64,000 bases of DNA, taken from positions 552,329-616,328 of the forward strand of contig NZ_FODT01000002.1 of NCBI RefSeq assembly GCF_900110435.1. The letters run 5' to 3'. Below, piece by piece: positions 9,915-19,008 of this stretch. The translations under genes and the position numbers were made by a program. This stretch comes from Rhodopseudomonas pseudopalustris (GTDB lineage Bacteria > Pseudomonadota > Alphaproteobacteria > Rhizobiales > Xanthobacteraceae). How positions within the stretch are numbered: position 1 is the first letter of the stretch; every line of letters starts with the position of its first letter. A model generated the notes under the pieces. The model was given only the letters and a program-made list of their open reading frames with translations. It searched no databases and was not told where the DNA came from.

Positions 9915-10865
9915 ATGTCCAGGACCACTACTCAAGACCGCGCCGACGAAGGTCGTGCCAACCTCTATTCCGAAATCACCGACAAAATCATCGCCGAACT
10001 TGAGGCCGGCCGCGTCCCCTGGGTGCAGCCATGGGGGACGGCTTCGGCGAACGCGTCGCTGGCCTTGCCGCGCAACGCGACGACGAAGCGTCGCTATTCC
10101 GGGATCAACATCCTGATCCTGTGGGGGGCCGTGATCGAGGGAGGTTTTTCCGGCCAGAGCTGGCTCACCTTCCGGCAAGCGCTTAGCCTCGGCGGTCATG
10201 TCCGGAAGGGCGAACGCGGCACAACCGTGGTCTATGCTGATCGGTTCACGCCCGAGGACGAACGGCGCCGCGCCGCTGAGACCGGCGAGGAGGCGGGCGC
10301 CATTCCGTTTCTGAAGCGGTTCACCGTATTCAACACCGATCAGTGCGAGGGACTGCCCGAAGACGTCGCGGCCGTTGTCATTCCGCCGCCGCCCGGACAG
10401 ATCGAACCGCAGGCCGAGGCCTTGATTGTCGCTACCGGCGCAGATTTCCGCATCGGTGGCCCGCGCGCGTACTACAACCCGACGGGCGATTTTGTGCAGG
10501 TGCCGCCGCCAGCGGCGTATTTCGAGCCGATCAATTGGCACCGCACTGCGTTTCATGAGCTTGGGCATTGGACCGGCCATAGCTCACGGCTCAACCGCCA
10601 TCATTCCGGATTACGCGGCTCAAAACCTTACGCCCGGGAAGAACTCGTCGCCGAAATCGCCGGCGCCTTTGTCTGCGCCTCGCTCGGCATCGTGCCGACG
10701 GTGCGCCACGCCGACTACATCGGCTCCTGGCTGGACGTGCTGCGCGAGGACAACCGCGCCGTGGTGCGGGCGGCGAGCGCGGCGTCGAAGGCCGCGGATT
10801 TCCTGCTGGCCTTTACGCCGTCGGCGACCGACGCCGGCACAGAGAAGCGTGAACAAGCGGCGTGA
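9915..10865 (+). CDS. ardC: ArdC-family antirestriction protein (ssDNA-binding domain plus zincin)
   Basis: A 316-residue protein with the ArdC architecture: an N-terminal ssDNA-binding domain (DUF1738/ArcN, residues about 12-130, including NIYSEITDKI-like LYSEITDKIIAELE and RYSGINILILW) and a C-terminal zincin metalloprotease-like domain with HELGHWTG near residue 215. ArdC proteins protect incoming single-stranded transfer DNA from host restriction. A second acidic helix (EELVAEIAGAF) supplies the likely third metal ligand. The start is fixed by the leader repeat (GCGGAG upstream). It lies just downstream of the element's own methyltransferase/nuclease pair. Confidence 0.88.
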   Translation: MSRTTTQDRADEGRANLYSEITDKIIAELEAGRVPWVQPWGTASANASLALPRNATTKRRYSGINILILWGAVIEGGFSGQSWLTFRQALSLGGHVRKGERGTTVVYADRFTPEDERRRAAETGEEAGAIPFLKRFTVFNTDQCEGLPEDVAAVVIPPPPGQIEPQAEALIVATGADFRIGGPRAYYNPTGDFVQVPPPAAYFEPINWHRTAFHELGHWTGHSSRLNRHHSGLRGSKPYAREELVAEIAGAFVCASLGIVPTVRHADYIGSWLDVLREDNRAVVRAASAASKAADFLLAFTPSATDAGTEKREQAA

Positions 10866-10909
10866 CGCCGTCGCCGGCTGCCGCGGCCTTCACTTGCTGC
10901 GGTGCCTTG

Positions 10910-10992
10910 GAGAGTGAGAGGGAGGCCGGGATTTCCGTGACGGGTTTCCAGGTCGAGAGAGGCTCTCGGCCGCCCGTCGCGGAGATACGAAG
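10910..10992 (+). repeat. ICE leader repeat, copy B (before parB)
   Basis: An 83-base leader ending at the ParB-like gene start. It shares GAGAGTGAGAG, GGCCGG, AGGTCGAGAGAG and CGCCCGTCGCGGAGA with copy A in the same order and spacing, although the flanking genes are unrelated. Confidence 0.75.
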
Positions 10993-13104
10993 ATGGCGTC
11001 AGTTCAGAAGATCAAGCTCAGCTCGTCGCGTGACATTCCGTTCAACAAGCTGGTCTTGAGCCAGTCCAATGTCCGCCGCGTCAAGGCGGGCGTCTCGATC
11101 GAGCAATTGGCGGAGAGCATCGCGCTGCGCACCCTGCTGCAGAGCCTGAACGTCCGCGCGGTGGTGGACGCCGATGGCCAAGAGACAGGCATGTTCGAGG
11201 TGCCGGCCGGTGGCCGGCGATACCGCGCGCTCGAACTGTTGGTGAAGCAGAAGCGGATGGCGAAGACGCAACCGGTGCCGTGCGTGGTCCGGGACGAGGG
11301 TATCGCTGAGGACGACTCGCTCGCCGAAAACGATGAGCGGATCGGACTCCACCCGCTCGACCAGTTCCGCGCCTTCAAGGCGCTTCACGACGGTGGCATG
11401 AGCGAAGAGGACATCGCCGCCCGACACTTTGTGACGCCGGCGATCGTCAAGCAGCGCCTGCGCCTGGCCGCGGTATCGCCGAAGCTCCACGAGGTCTATG
11501 CCGACGACGGCATGACGCTGGAACAGTTGATGGCGTTTTCCGTCACCGCCGACCACGCGCGCCAGGAGCAAGTCTGGGACCATGTCAGCCGCTCTCAGCT
11601 CGATCAGCCGTACCAGATCCGGCGGATGCTGACCGAGAACAGCGTCCGCGCCTCGGACCGCCGCGCCCAGTTCATCGGGCTCGATGCCTATCAGCAGGCC
11701 GGCGGCAATATCTCACGCGACCTGTTCGAACATGACGATGGCGGTTGGCTGCAGGACGTGGCGCTGCTCGATCGTCTCGTCACCGAAAAGCTAACAGCCG
11801 AAGCTGAGACCATCGCCACGGAAGGCTGGAAGTGGATTTCGGCGGCGGTCGACTTTCCCTATGGCCATAGCCATGGTTTGCGCGAGCTGGACGGTGTTCC
11901 AGTCGAGTTGAGCGAAGACGATCGTGCGGCGATGGCTGCTCTTAGAGCCGAATACGACAGGCTCGAGGCCGACTATGCCGAGGCCGACGAACTGCCGGAC
12001 GAGATCGATCAGCGCCTGGGCGAGATCGAGACCGCGCTGTCGGCCTTCGACATCCGGCCGGTGATCTTCGATGCGGCCGACATCGCGCGCGCCGGCGTCT
12101 TTGTCAGCATCGATTCCGAAGGCAAGCTGTCAGTCGATCGCGGCTATGTGCGCCCGGAAGACGAGGCACCGGTGATCGTCGATCGAGAGGCAGAAATCGC
12201 CGCGGGCGGTGAATCAGCTCCCGACGATGAGGACGCCGTTTCGGCACCTCGCGCCGTCATCACCATCGGTGGCGCTCCTGCTGAATCGGAAGAGGACGAC
12301 GACGACGTCATCAAGCCGTTGCCGGACCGCCTCATCACCGAGCTGACCGCGCACCGGACGCTGGCGCTGCGCAATGCGCTGGCCAACGATCCGGCTATAG
12401 CCTTCACCGCGGTCCTGCACAATTTCGTGCTATCGACGTTCTATCGCTTCGCGTCATCGAGCGGTTGCCTGGAGATTGCGATCCGGTCACCGACGCTGCC
12501 GGCACAGGCGCCGGGTCTCAACGACAGCGCGTCGGCCAAAGCCATCGAGGCGCGCCATGAGGCCTGGAAGGTTCGGTTGCCGAGCGAGGAGGGTGATCTC
12601 TGGGATAAGCTGATCGGTTTCGACGCCACCGAGCAGTCATCGCTGTTCGCGCATTGTGCCTCGTTTGGCGTCAACGCGCTCTATGAACCGGCCAGTCGCT
12701 TCAATGAAGGCCGCGTCTCTGCGCATTGCGTTCGCCGCAGGCTCGACCATGCCGAAGTGCTGGCGCGCGCTGTCGGCCTCGACATGGTCGCGGCAGGCTG
12801 GACCACAGGGGTGGACAACTATCTCGGCCGGGTCACAAAACCCCGCATTCTCGAAGCGGTGCGCGAGGCCAAGGGTGAATCGTCGGCACAGTTGATCGAC
12901 CACCTCAAGAAAGCCGACATGGCGCGGGAGGCCGAGCGGCTATTGGAGGGAACGGGCTGGCTGCCCGAACCGCTGCGGCTGACCGACGTCGAAACTGCTG
13001 CGGCTACCGGTGAAGCCGAGGCTTTGCCTGAATTTCTCGCCGCCGACGACGAGGATCAGGCTGAGACTGACGAAGATCAGCCTCGCGTAGTCGCGGCTGA
13101 ATGA
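10993..13104 (+). CDS. Large ParB/RepB-like DNA-binding protein
   Basis: A 703-residue protein, about twice the size of chromosomal ParB. Residues 10-120 form a ParB/Srx-type nucleotide-binding domain with PAGGRRYRALELL in place of the usual GERRYRA box, followed by an HTH (about 130-185: MSEEDIAARHFVTPAIVKQRLRLAAV). The remaining 500 residues include an acidic coiled-coil stretch (about 305-345) and acidic linkers. Proteins of this form are standard in alphaproteobacterial ICEs beside ardC and the large helicase. No ParA partner is in the window, so a partition role is doubtful; maintenance or silencing is possible. Confidence 0.85.
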   Translation: MASVQKIKLSSSRDIPFNKLVLSQSNVRRVKAGVSIEQLAESIALRTLLQSLNVRAVVDADGQETGMFEVPAGGRRYRALELLVKQKRMAKTQPVPCVVRDEGIAEDDSLAENDERIGLHPLDQFRAFKALHDGGMSEEDIAARHFVTPAIVKQRLRLAAVSPKLHEVYADDGMTLEQLMAFSVTADHARQEQVWDHVSRSQLDQPYQIRRMLTENSVRASDRRAQFIGLDAYQQAGGNISRDLFEHDDGGWLQDVALLDRLVTEKLTAEAETIATEGWKWISAAVDFPYGHSHGLRELDGVPVELSEDDRAAMAALRAEYDRLEADYAEADELPDEIDQRLGEIETALSAFDIRPVIFDAADIARAGVFVSIDSEGKLSVDRGYVRPEDEAPVIVDREAEIAAGGESAPDDEDAVSAPRAVITIGGAPAESEEDDDDVIKPLPDRLITELTAHRTLALRNALANDPAIAFTAVLHNFVLSTFYRFASSSGCLEIAIRSPTLPAQAPGLNDSASAKAIEARHEAWKVRLPSEEGDLWDKLIGFDATEQSSLFAHCASFGVNALYEPASRFNEGRVSAHCVRRRLDHAEVLARAVGLDMVAAGWTTGVDNYLGRVTKPRILEAVREAKGESSAQLIDHLKKADMAREAERLLEGTGWLPEPLRLTDVETAAATGEAEALPEFLAADDEDQAETDEDQPRVVAAE

Positions 13105-13173
13105 TCGTGAGGGCGGGGCGGCGAAAGCCGCTCCGCCCATTCCATTGCGATCCGCAGCAATACCAGCGATCGC

Positions 13174-13265
13174 GAGAGTGAGAGTTCGGCCGGGAGGGTT
13201 TGAGCCGGCGGGGCTGAGAGAGCGCGCCACGGCTCGACCGTTCCCCGCTCTCCGAGGCTCTTGCG
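13174..13265 (+). repeat. ICE leader repeat, copy C (before helicase gene)
   Basis: A 92-base leader ending at the helicase start. The 11-base GAGAGTGAGAG, GGCCGG and GAGAGAG blocks are conserved. The 3' part (CCGTTCCCCGCTCTCCGAG) has diverged from copies A and B. Confidence 0.7.
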
Positions 13266-16200
13266 ATGACCCTAACAAATTCATCCACGACTGTGACTGA
13301 TGCCGTGCGATCTCCTGCGTCGTCGGCTGGCGCCGAAGTTGCCGCTCGTATCATTGCCGCGGCGCGGCTGATCCTCCCGCAGTTGGAGCGCGGCCGACGC
13401 ATCGATGCGGCCGGCCTGCGCGCTACGATGGAAACAGCCTTTGACGGTTCGGACGCCGACGGCGCCTGGGACTGGAAGAGCGCCTATGATGCCTGCGAGG
13501 CGGCGACCGTCCTGTTTCTCCGCAAATTCGGCCCGGCGATGCGCGCACGTGCCGCGTCGCCCGACGCCATGCTGCCGATGCTGGCGAAGATTGCGGGTCT
13601 TCTCCCCACCCACACGCGACGCTCCGAGGAAAGCCAGGCGCTGCAGCAGTTCAGCACGCCGATCGAACTTGGTTGGGCCGCATCGGTCGCGGCGGCGATC
13701 ACTCCCTCTGACATCGTCCTTGAACCATCGGCCGGCACGGGACTCTTCGCCATTCTCGCCGAACTAACCGGCGCCTCTCTCGTCCTCAACGAATTGGCCG
13801 AGACACGTGCGGGCTTGCTGGCGCAACTTTTCCCAACCATCGCTGTCACGCGCTTCGACGCCGCGCAGATCGACGATCATCTTGGCGTTGGCATTGCGAC
13901 GAGCGTCGTGCTGATGAACCCGCCGTTTTCGGCGGTGGCCAATGTCGATCGCCGGATGGCCGACGCAGCATTGCGGCATATCTCATCGGCATTGGCGCGG
14001 TTGGCCGATGGCGGGCGTCTGGTCACTATCACCGGCGCCAATTGTGCACCCGACAATCCGACCTGGCGCGACGCCTTTGTCAGCTTGCAGCAGCGCGGGC
14101 AGGTGGTGTTCTCGGCGGCGATCGACGGGGCGGTCTTTGCCAAGCACGGCACCACGATGGACACCCGCCTGACCCTGATCGACAAGCGGGCAGCCGATGA
14201 TCCTAGCGCATTTCCGGCATCACCAGGCGTCGCTCCCGACGTTGCCACGCTGATTGGCTGGATTACAAAATTGGTGCCGTCGCGTTTGCCGGTCGCGCTT
14301 CCGCAAGCACTCCCTTCGACCGTCCGATCGGTGGCGGGTATCGGTCGCGCGCAGAAGCCGGTCGTCGCCAAGCCTTCCTCCTTCCCGGCCAAACCTCAAG
14401 AGCCGGAGGCGATCGAACTCGCCTATCAAACCGTCGACTGGAAGCCGGTCGAGGGCGGCAGCATCACCGATGCGCTGTATGAAGCCTACAGCTTGCAGTC
14501 GATCCGGTTTCCCGGCGCGAAGGCGCATCCGACCCGGCTGGTGCAATCGGCGGCGATGGCCTCGGTGGCGCCGCCGAAGCCGAGCTATCGTCCGCATCTT
14601 CTAGCCGATGTCGTCGAACGCGGCCTCCTGTCAGATGCCCAACTGGAAACCGTGATTTATGCGGGCGAAGCTCATGCGCAGTCTCTCGCGGGATCCTGGA
14701 GCGTCGATGAGACTTTTGACATTGTCGCAGCCGCGCGCGACGACGCCGAGACCGCGGTGCGGTTTCGCCTGGGCTTCATGCTCGGCGACGGCACCGGCGC
14801 CGGCAAGGGCCGACAGGTTGCCGGCATCCTGCTCGACAATTGGCTGAAGGGACGGCGCAAGGCGGTCTGGATCAGCAAGTCCGACAAGCTGATCGAGGAT
14901 GCCCAACGCGATTGGTCGGCGCTTGGACAGGAACGGTTGCTGGTGACACCGCTGTCGCGGTTTCGCCAGGGCACCCCGATCCGTCTGCAGCAAGGCATCC
15001 TTTTCACGACCTATGCCACGCTACGCTCCGACGCCCGTGACGACAAGATATCGCGGGTGAAGCAGATCGTGGAATGGTTAGGTGCCGACGCAGGCTCTGA
15101 GGCCGGGGCGGGTTTCGACGGTGTGATCATCTTCGACGAGTCTCACGCAATGCAGAACGCGGTAGGCGGCAAAGGCGAACGCGGCGACCAGGTCGCTTCG
15201 CTGCAGGGCCGCGCCGGACTTCGCCTGCAGCACGCGCTGCCGAACGCACGCGTCGTCTACGTCTCGGCGACCGGCGCCACCACGGTGCATAATCTGGCCT
15301 ATGCCCAGCGCCTGGGGCTGTGGGGCGGCGATGACTTTCCATTCGCCACCCGCGCCGAGTTCGTCGAGGCGATCGAGGCCGGTGGCGTTGCCGCAATGGA
15401 AGTGCTGGCCCGCGATCTCAAGGCGCTCGGCCTCTATGCGGCACGGTCGCTGTCTTACGAGGGGGTGGAATACCAACTCCTCGAGCACCGGCTCACCGAG
15501 GAACAGATCCGGATCTATGACGCCTATGCCGGTGCCTTCAGCATCATCCATAACAACCTCGATGCCGCGTTGCGCGCCGCCAACATCACCGGCACCACCG
15601 GCACGCTGAACGCACAGGCCAAATCCGCCGCCCGGTCGGCATTCGAATCCGCAAAACAGCGGTTCTTCAACCACCTGATCACAGCGATGAAGGTGCCGAC
15701 GCTGATCGCGTCGGTCGAACGGGATCTGCACGACGGCCACGCCGCCGTGATCCAGATCGTCTCGACCGGCGAGGCGCTGATGGAGCGCCGGCTTGCCGAA
15801 ATCCCGACCGAGGAATGGGGCGACGTCCAGGTCGACATCACGCCGCGGGAATACGTGCTGGATTATCTCGCCCATTCGTTTCCGACCCAACTCTACGAAC
15901 CCTTTACCGACAGCGAAGGCAATTTGTCGTCACGGCCGGTGTTCCGGGATGGCCAGCCGGTGCAATGCCGGGACGCGGTCGCGCGGCGGGACCGGCTGAT
16001 CGAACATCTGGCCTCGCTGCCGGGTGTGCATGGTGCACTCGACCAGATCGTGCAGCGCTTTGGCACCGACATGGTCGCGGAGGTGACCGGACGCTGCCGG
16101 CGCATCATCCGCAAGACCAACGCCGATGGCACGGGTCGCCTTGCCGTGGAGAACCGCGCCGGCTCCGCCAATCTCGGCGAGGCGCAGGCGTTTATGGACG

Positions 16201-17645
16201 ACGTCAAACGGATCCTGGTGTTCTCGGAAGCCGGCGGCACCGGGCGCTCCTATCACGCAGAGCTGTCGGCCAAGAACCGGCGCCTGCGGGTGCATTACCT
16301 GCTGGAAGCCGGATGGAAGGCCGATGCCGCAATCCAGGGGCTTGGCCGCACCAACCGCACCAATCAGGCGCAACCGCCGCTGTTTCGGCCGATCGCCACC
16401 AATGTGAAGGCCGAGAAACGCTTTCTCTCGACCATCGCGCGGCGGCTCGACACGCTCGGCGCCATCACCAAAGGCCAGCGCCAGACCGGCGGGCAGGGCC
16501 TGTTCCGAGCTGAAGACAATCTTGAAAGCCACTACGCGCGCGATGCGTTACGGCAGCTCTATCTGCTGCTCGTCAACGGCAAGATCGCCGATTGCTCACT
16601 GCAAGCGTTCGAGGACGCCACCGGGCTGAAGCTGATCGACTCCAACGGAATCAGGGACGACCTGCCGCCGATCACCACTTTCCTGAACCGGCTGCTGGCA
16701 CTGACGATCGAGCTTCAGAACATCCTGTTTGCGGCGTTCGAGCAATTGCTCACCGCGCGCGTTGAGGGCGCGATCGCCTCCGGCAGCTATGACGCCGGCT
16801 TGGAAACCCTGACCGCCGAGAGTTTTGCCGTCACCAGCCGGCAGACCATCTACACCCATCCCGGCACCTCGGCCGAGACCCGTCTTCTCAACATCACCCA
16901 GCGCGAGCGCAACCGACCGGTGACGCTCGACGAAGCGCTGCAGCGCTTGTCCGATCCGCGCGCGCTGTGTCTGGTCAACAGCCAGTCCGGTCGCGCGGCG
17001 GTGCAGGTTCCGACCCGCAGCATCATGCTGGACGATGGCGAGGTGGAGCGCCGGGTCCGGCTGATCCGGCCGATGGAGCATCCGACCTTGCCGTTGGCAT
17101 TGATGCCGCAGACCCATTGGCAGGACGCCGACCGTGACACCTTTGCACGCGCCTGGGTGGCGGAAGTGGCGGACGTCCCGGAATTTGCCTGCAGCGAGAT
17201 TCACATCGTGGCTGGCTTGCTGCTGCCGATCTGGAAGCGGTTGCCGAATGAATCGACCCGGGTCTATCGTCTGCAGACTGACTCCGGGGAACGTATCATC
17301 GGCCGTAAAGTGTCGGCGGCGTGGGCGGCGACCGCTAGCGACGCGGGCATCTCGACCATCACGCCTGATGCGGCGTTCGTCGCGTTGCTCGACGGCAAGA
17401 CCATCATCGATCTGGCCGAAGCGCTTCAACTGCGCCGCGTCCGTGTGATGGGTGCGAACCGGATCGAATTGACCGGCTTCTCGGAGCCGTTGCGCGAGCG
17501 GCTGCGCGCCTACGGCCTGTTCAGTGAAATCATCTCCTGGAAGCTGCGCTTCTTCGTGCCGGTCGACGCGACCGGCCCGGTGGTGTTGGCCAAAGTGCTG
17601 GAACACTATCCGGTGCTCCGCATCGCTGATCGGGCCGCCGCGTGA
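13266..17645 (+). CDS. Methyltransferase / strawberry-notch-type helicase fusion
   Basis: A 1459-residue protein. The first third is a class I SAM-dependent methyltransferase-like domain, with EPSAGTGLFAIL (motif I, about 157) and NPPF (about 217). The rest is a superfamily 2 helicase of the strawberry-notch family: Walker A DGTGAGKGRQVAG near 506, DEAH-type FDESHAM near 622, and C-terminal helicase motifs including QGLGRTNRTNQ. Such fusions are common in trb-type ICEs of alphaproteobacteria; proposed roles are protection of transferred DNA or antirestriction, but no activity is established here. The Toprim gene follows with a GTGA overlap. It carries leader repeat C upstream. Confidence 0.87.
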   Translation: MTLTNSSTTVTDAVRSPASSAGAEVAARIIAAARLILPQLERGRRIDAAGLRATMETAFDGSDADGAWDWKSAYDACEAATVLFLRKFGPAMRARAASPDAMLPMLAKIAGLLPTHTRRSEESQALQQFSTPIELGWAASVAAAITPSDIVLEPSAGTGLFAILAELTGASLVLNELAETRAGLLAQLFPTIAVTRFDAAQIDDHLGVGIATSVVLMNPPFSAVANVDRRMADAALRHISSALARLADGGRLVTITGANCAPDNPTWRDAFVSLQQRGQVVFSAAIDGAVFAKHGTTMDTRLTLIDKRAADDPSAFPASPGVAPDVATLIGWITKLVPSRLPVALPQALPSTVRSVAGIGRAQKPVVAKPSSFPAKPQEPEAIELAYQTVDWKPVEGGSITDALYEAYSLQSIRFPGAKAHPTRLVQSAAMASVAPPKPSYRPHLLADVVERGLLSDAQLETVIYAGEAHAQSLAGSWSVDETFDIVAAARDDAETAVRFRLGFMLGDGTGAGKGRQVAGILLDNWLKGRRKAVWISKSDKLIEDAQRDWSALGQERLLVTPLSRFRQGTPIRLQQGILFTTYATLRSDARDDKISRVKQIVEWLGADAGSEAGAGFDGVIIFDESHAMQNAVGGKGERGDQVASLQGRAGLRLQHALPNARVVYVSATGATTVHNLAYAQRLGLWGGDDFPFATRAEFVEAIEAGGVAAMEVLARDLKALGLYAARSLSYEGVEYQLLEHRLTEEQIRIYDAYAGAFSIIHNNLDAALRAANITGTTGTLNAQAKSAARSAFESAKQRFFNHLITAMKVPTLIASVERDLHDGHAAVIQIVSTGEALMERRLAEIPTEEWGDVQVDITPREYVLDYLAHSFPTQLYEPFTDSEGNLSSRPVFRDGQPVQCRDAVARRDRLIEHLASLPGVHGALDQIVQRFGTDMVAEVTGRCRRIIRKTNADGTGRLAVENRAGSANLGEAQAFMDDVKRILVFSEAGGTGRSYHAELSAKNRRLRVHYLLEAGWKADAAIQGLGRTNRTNQAQPPLFRPIATNVKAEKRFLSTIARRLDTLGAITKGQRQTGGQGLFRAEDNLESHYARDALRQLYLLLVNGKIADCSLQAFEDATGLKLIDSNGIRDDLPPITTFLNRLLALTIELQNILFAAFEQLLTARVEGAIASGSYDAGLETLTAESFAVTSRQTIYTHPGTSAETRLLNITQRERNRPVTLDEALQRLSDPRALCLVNSQSGRAAVQVPTRSIMLDDGEVERRVRLIRPMEHPTLPLALMPQTHWQDADRDTFARAWVAEVADVPEFACSEIHIVAGLLLPIWKRLPNESTRVYRLQTDSGERIIGRKVSAAWAATASDAGISTITPDAAFVALLDGKTIIDLAEALQLRRVRVMGANRIELTGFSEPLRERLRAYGLFSEIISWKLRFFVPVDATGPVVLAKVLEHYPVLRIADRAAA

Positions 17646-18673
17646 ACTCGAGCGTGGCGGATCTGGCGCATTGCCTCGCGCGCGAGGCCGAGGCGGTGTG
17701 CCGCCACTATCTCTCCAATGGCTGTCGCGTCGGCAATTATTGGCAGGTCGGCGACGTCAGGAACACCGCCGGTCGCTCGATGTTCGTCCGCCTGACGGGC
17801 AGGGACGGTGGACGCCGTGCGGGCAAATGGACTGATGCCGCCACCAGCGAGTATGGCGATCTGCTCGACGTGATCCGCGAAAGCTGCGGCCTGGTGGATT
17901 TCCGCGATGTCGCTGAGGAGGCGCGGCGCTTCCTGAACCTGCCACGACCTGATCCAGTGCTGGACTATCGCACATCGTCATCTCCAGTACCCACCGGCTC
18001 GCCGCAATCAGCGCGGCGTCTGTTCGCGATGTCGGAACCGATTGCCGGGACGTTGGCGGCAGTCTATCTGCATCACCGCGGCATCACCGATCTTGATGGC
18101 GTGGGGAGCCTGCGCTTCCACCCCCGCTGCTACTATCGTCCGGATAGGGATGCGCCGACCGAGACTTGGCCTGCACTGATCGCAGCCGTCACCGATCTCG
18201 AGGGACGTATCACCGGCGTGCATCGGACCTGGCTCGACCCCTCCGGGCGCGACAAGGCATCGATCGACACGCCGCGGCGCGCGATGGGCGATCTGCTCGG
18301 CAACGCGGTCCACTTCGGTGTGGCCGATGACGTGATGGCGGCGGGCGAGGGCATCGAAACCATGCTGTCGGTTCGCTCCGTCATGGCTACCATGCCGATG
18401 GCTGCCGCGCTCTCAGCCGCGCATCTGGCCGCCATCCTTTTTCCGGCAACACTGCGCCGGCTCTATATCGTTCGCGACAACGATCCGGCCGGCGACGGCG
18501 CGCTGGAATGTCTGCTTGGACGAACCGAGTCGGCAGGGATCGAGGCGATAGCGCTGTCGCCCTGGGGCGGCGATTTCAACGAAGATCTGCGGCAGCTCGG
18601 CATCGACGCGCTATGGGCAGCGGTGCGGACGCAGATTGTCCCGGACGACATCACGAGATTCATGCCGCTCTGA
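17642..18673 (+). CDS. Toprim-domain protein (DUF7146-like, primase-type)
   Basis: A 343-residue protein starting with GTG that overlaps the helicase stop, so the two are translationally coupled. The N-terminal 110 residues resemble the zinc-lacking primase-associated module (NYWQVGDVRNTAGRSMFVRL). The C-terminal Toprim fold contains the conserved Glu in GEGIETMLS (about 237) and the DxD-type YIVRDNDPAGDGA (about 278-290). Proteins of this family accompany ICE and plasmid helicases and are presumed to act in priming or DNA processing. Catalytic activity is inferred from the motifs. Confidence 0.82.
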   Translation: MNSSVADLAHCLAREAEAVCRHYLSNGCRVGNYWQVGDVRNTAGRSMFVRLTGRDGGRRAGKWTDAATSEYGDLLDVIRESCGLVDFRDVAEEARRFLNLPRPDPVLDYRTSSSPVPTGSPQSARRLFAMSEPIAGTLAAVYLHHRGITDLDGVGSLRFHPRCYYRPDRDAPTETWPALIAAVTDLEGRITGVHRTWLDPSGRDKASIDTPRRAMGDLLGNAVHFGVADDVMAAGEGIETMLSVRSVMATMPMAAALSAAHLAAILFPATLRRLYIVRDNDPAGDGALECLLGRTESAGIEAIALSPWGGDFNEDLRQLGIDALWAAVRTQIVPDDITRFMPL

Positions 18674-18807
18674 TGGGATGAGGGGACGGAAGCGGGCGGC
18701 ACGCCTTACTACCCCGCATGATCGATCGGGGATGCTCCCAGTGTGGCGGAGAGCACCGCGCGCACGGCCTTCTTGAGAGGGCGATCGATGCGGCAAGCGT
18801 TCCGGAT
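18674..18807. other. Start of the Toprim-DUF2493 gap
   Basis: A non-coding stretch before the structured element; with the element it makes up a 335-base gap (18674-19008). I see no gene in it. Confidence 0.5.
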
Positions 18808-18909
18808 CCGCAATGGCTTCGCCGACTATTTTCCGCCGGCGGGGAAGACCCGCCTTTGCATCGCGAGGCAAAATAGCCGTCTCTCGCCATCCTCCGCTTC
18901 GCTTCGGCC
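18808..18909 (+). ncRNA. Candidate structured leader element, copy 1
   Basis: Outer stem CTATTTT (18826-18832) with AAAATAG (18870-18876) encloses a perfect inner hairpin GGCGGG (18838-18843) / CCCGCC (18849-18854) with a purine loop. It shares CCGCAATGGCT at the 5' side, CGCGAGGCAA before the closing strand and GCCATCCTCCGCT at the 3' side with copy 2, while the stem sequences differ but still pair. It lies about 100 bases upstream of the DUF2493 gene. Confidence 0.65.
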
Positions 18910-19008
18910 GCTGTCGCTGCGCTCGGCGGTGCAGGTCCGGCTCGCCCGCCGCAGTTCGTCGCCATGAAGGCCGCGATGGGCGCGGTCGATCCGCCAGAGG
19001 CGAGTATC

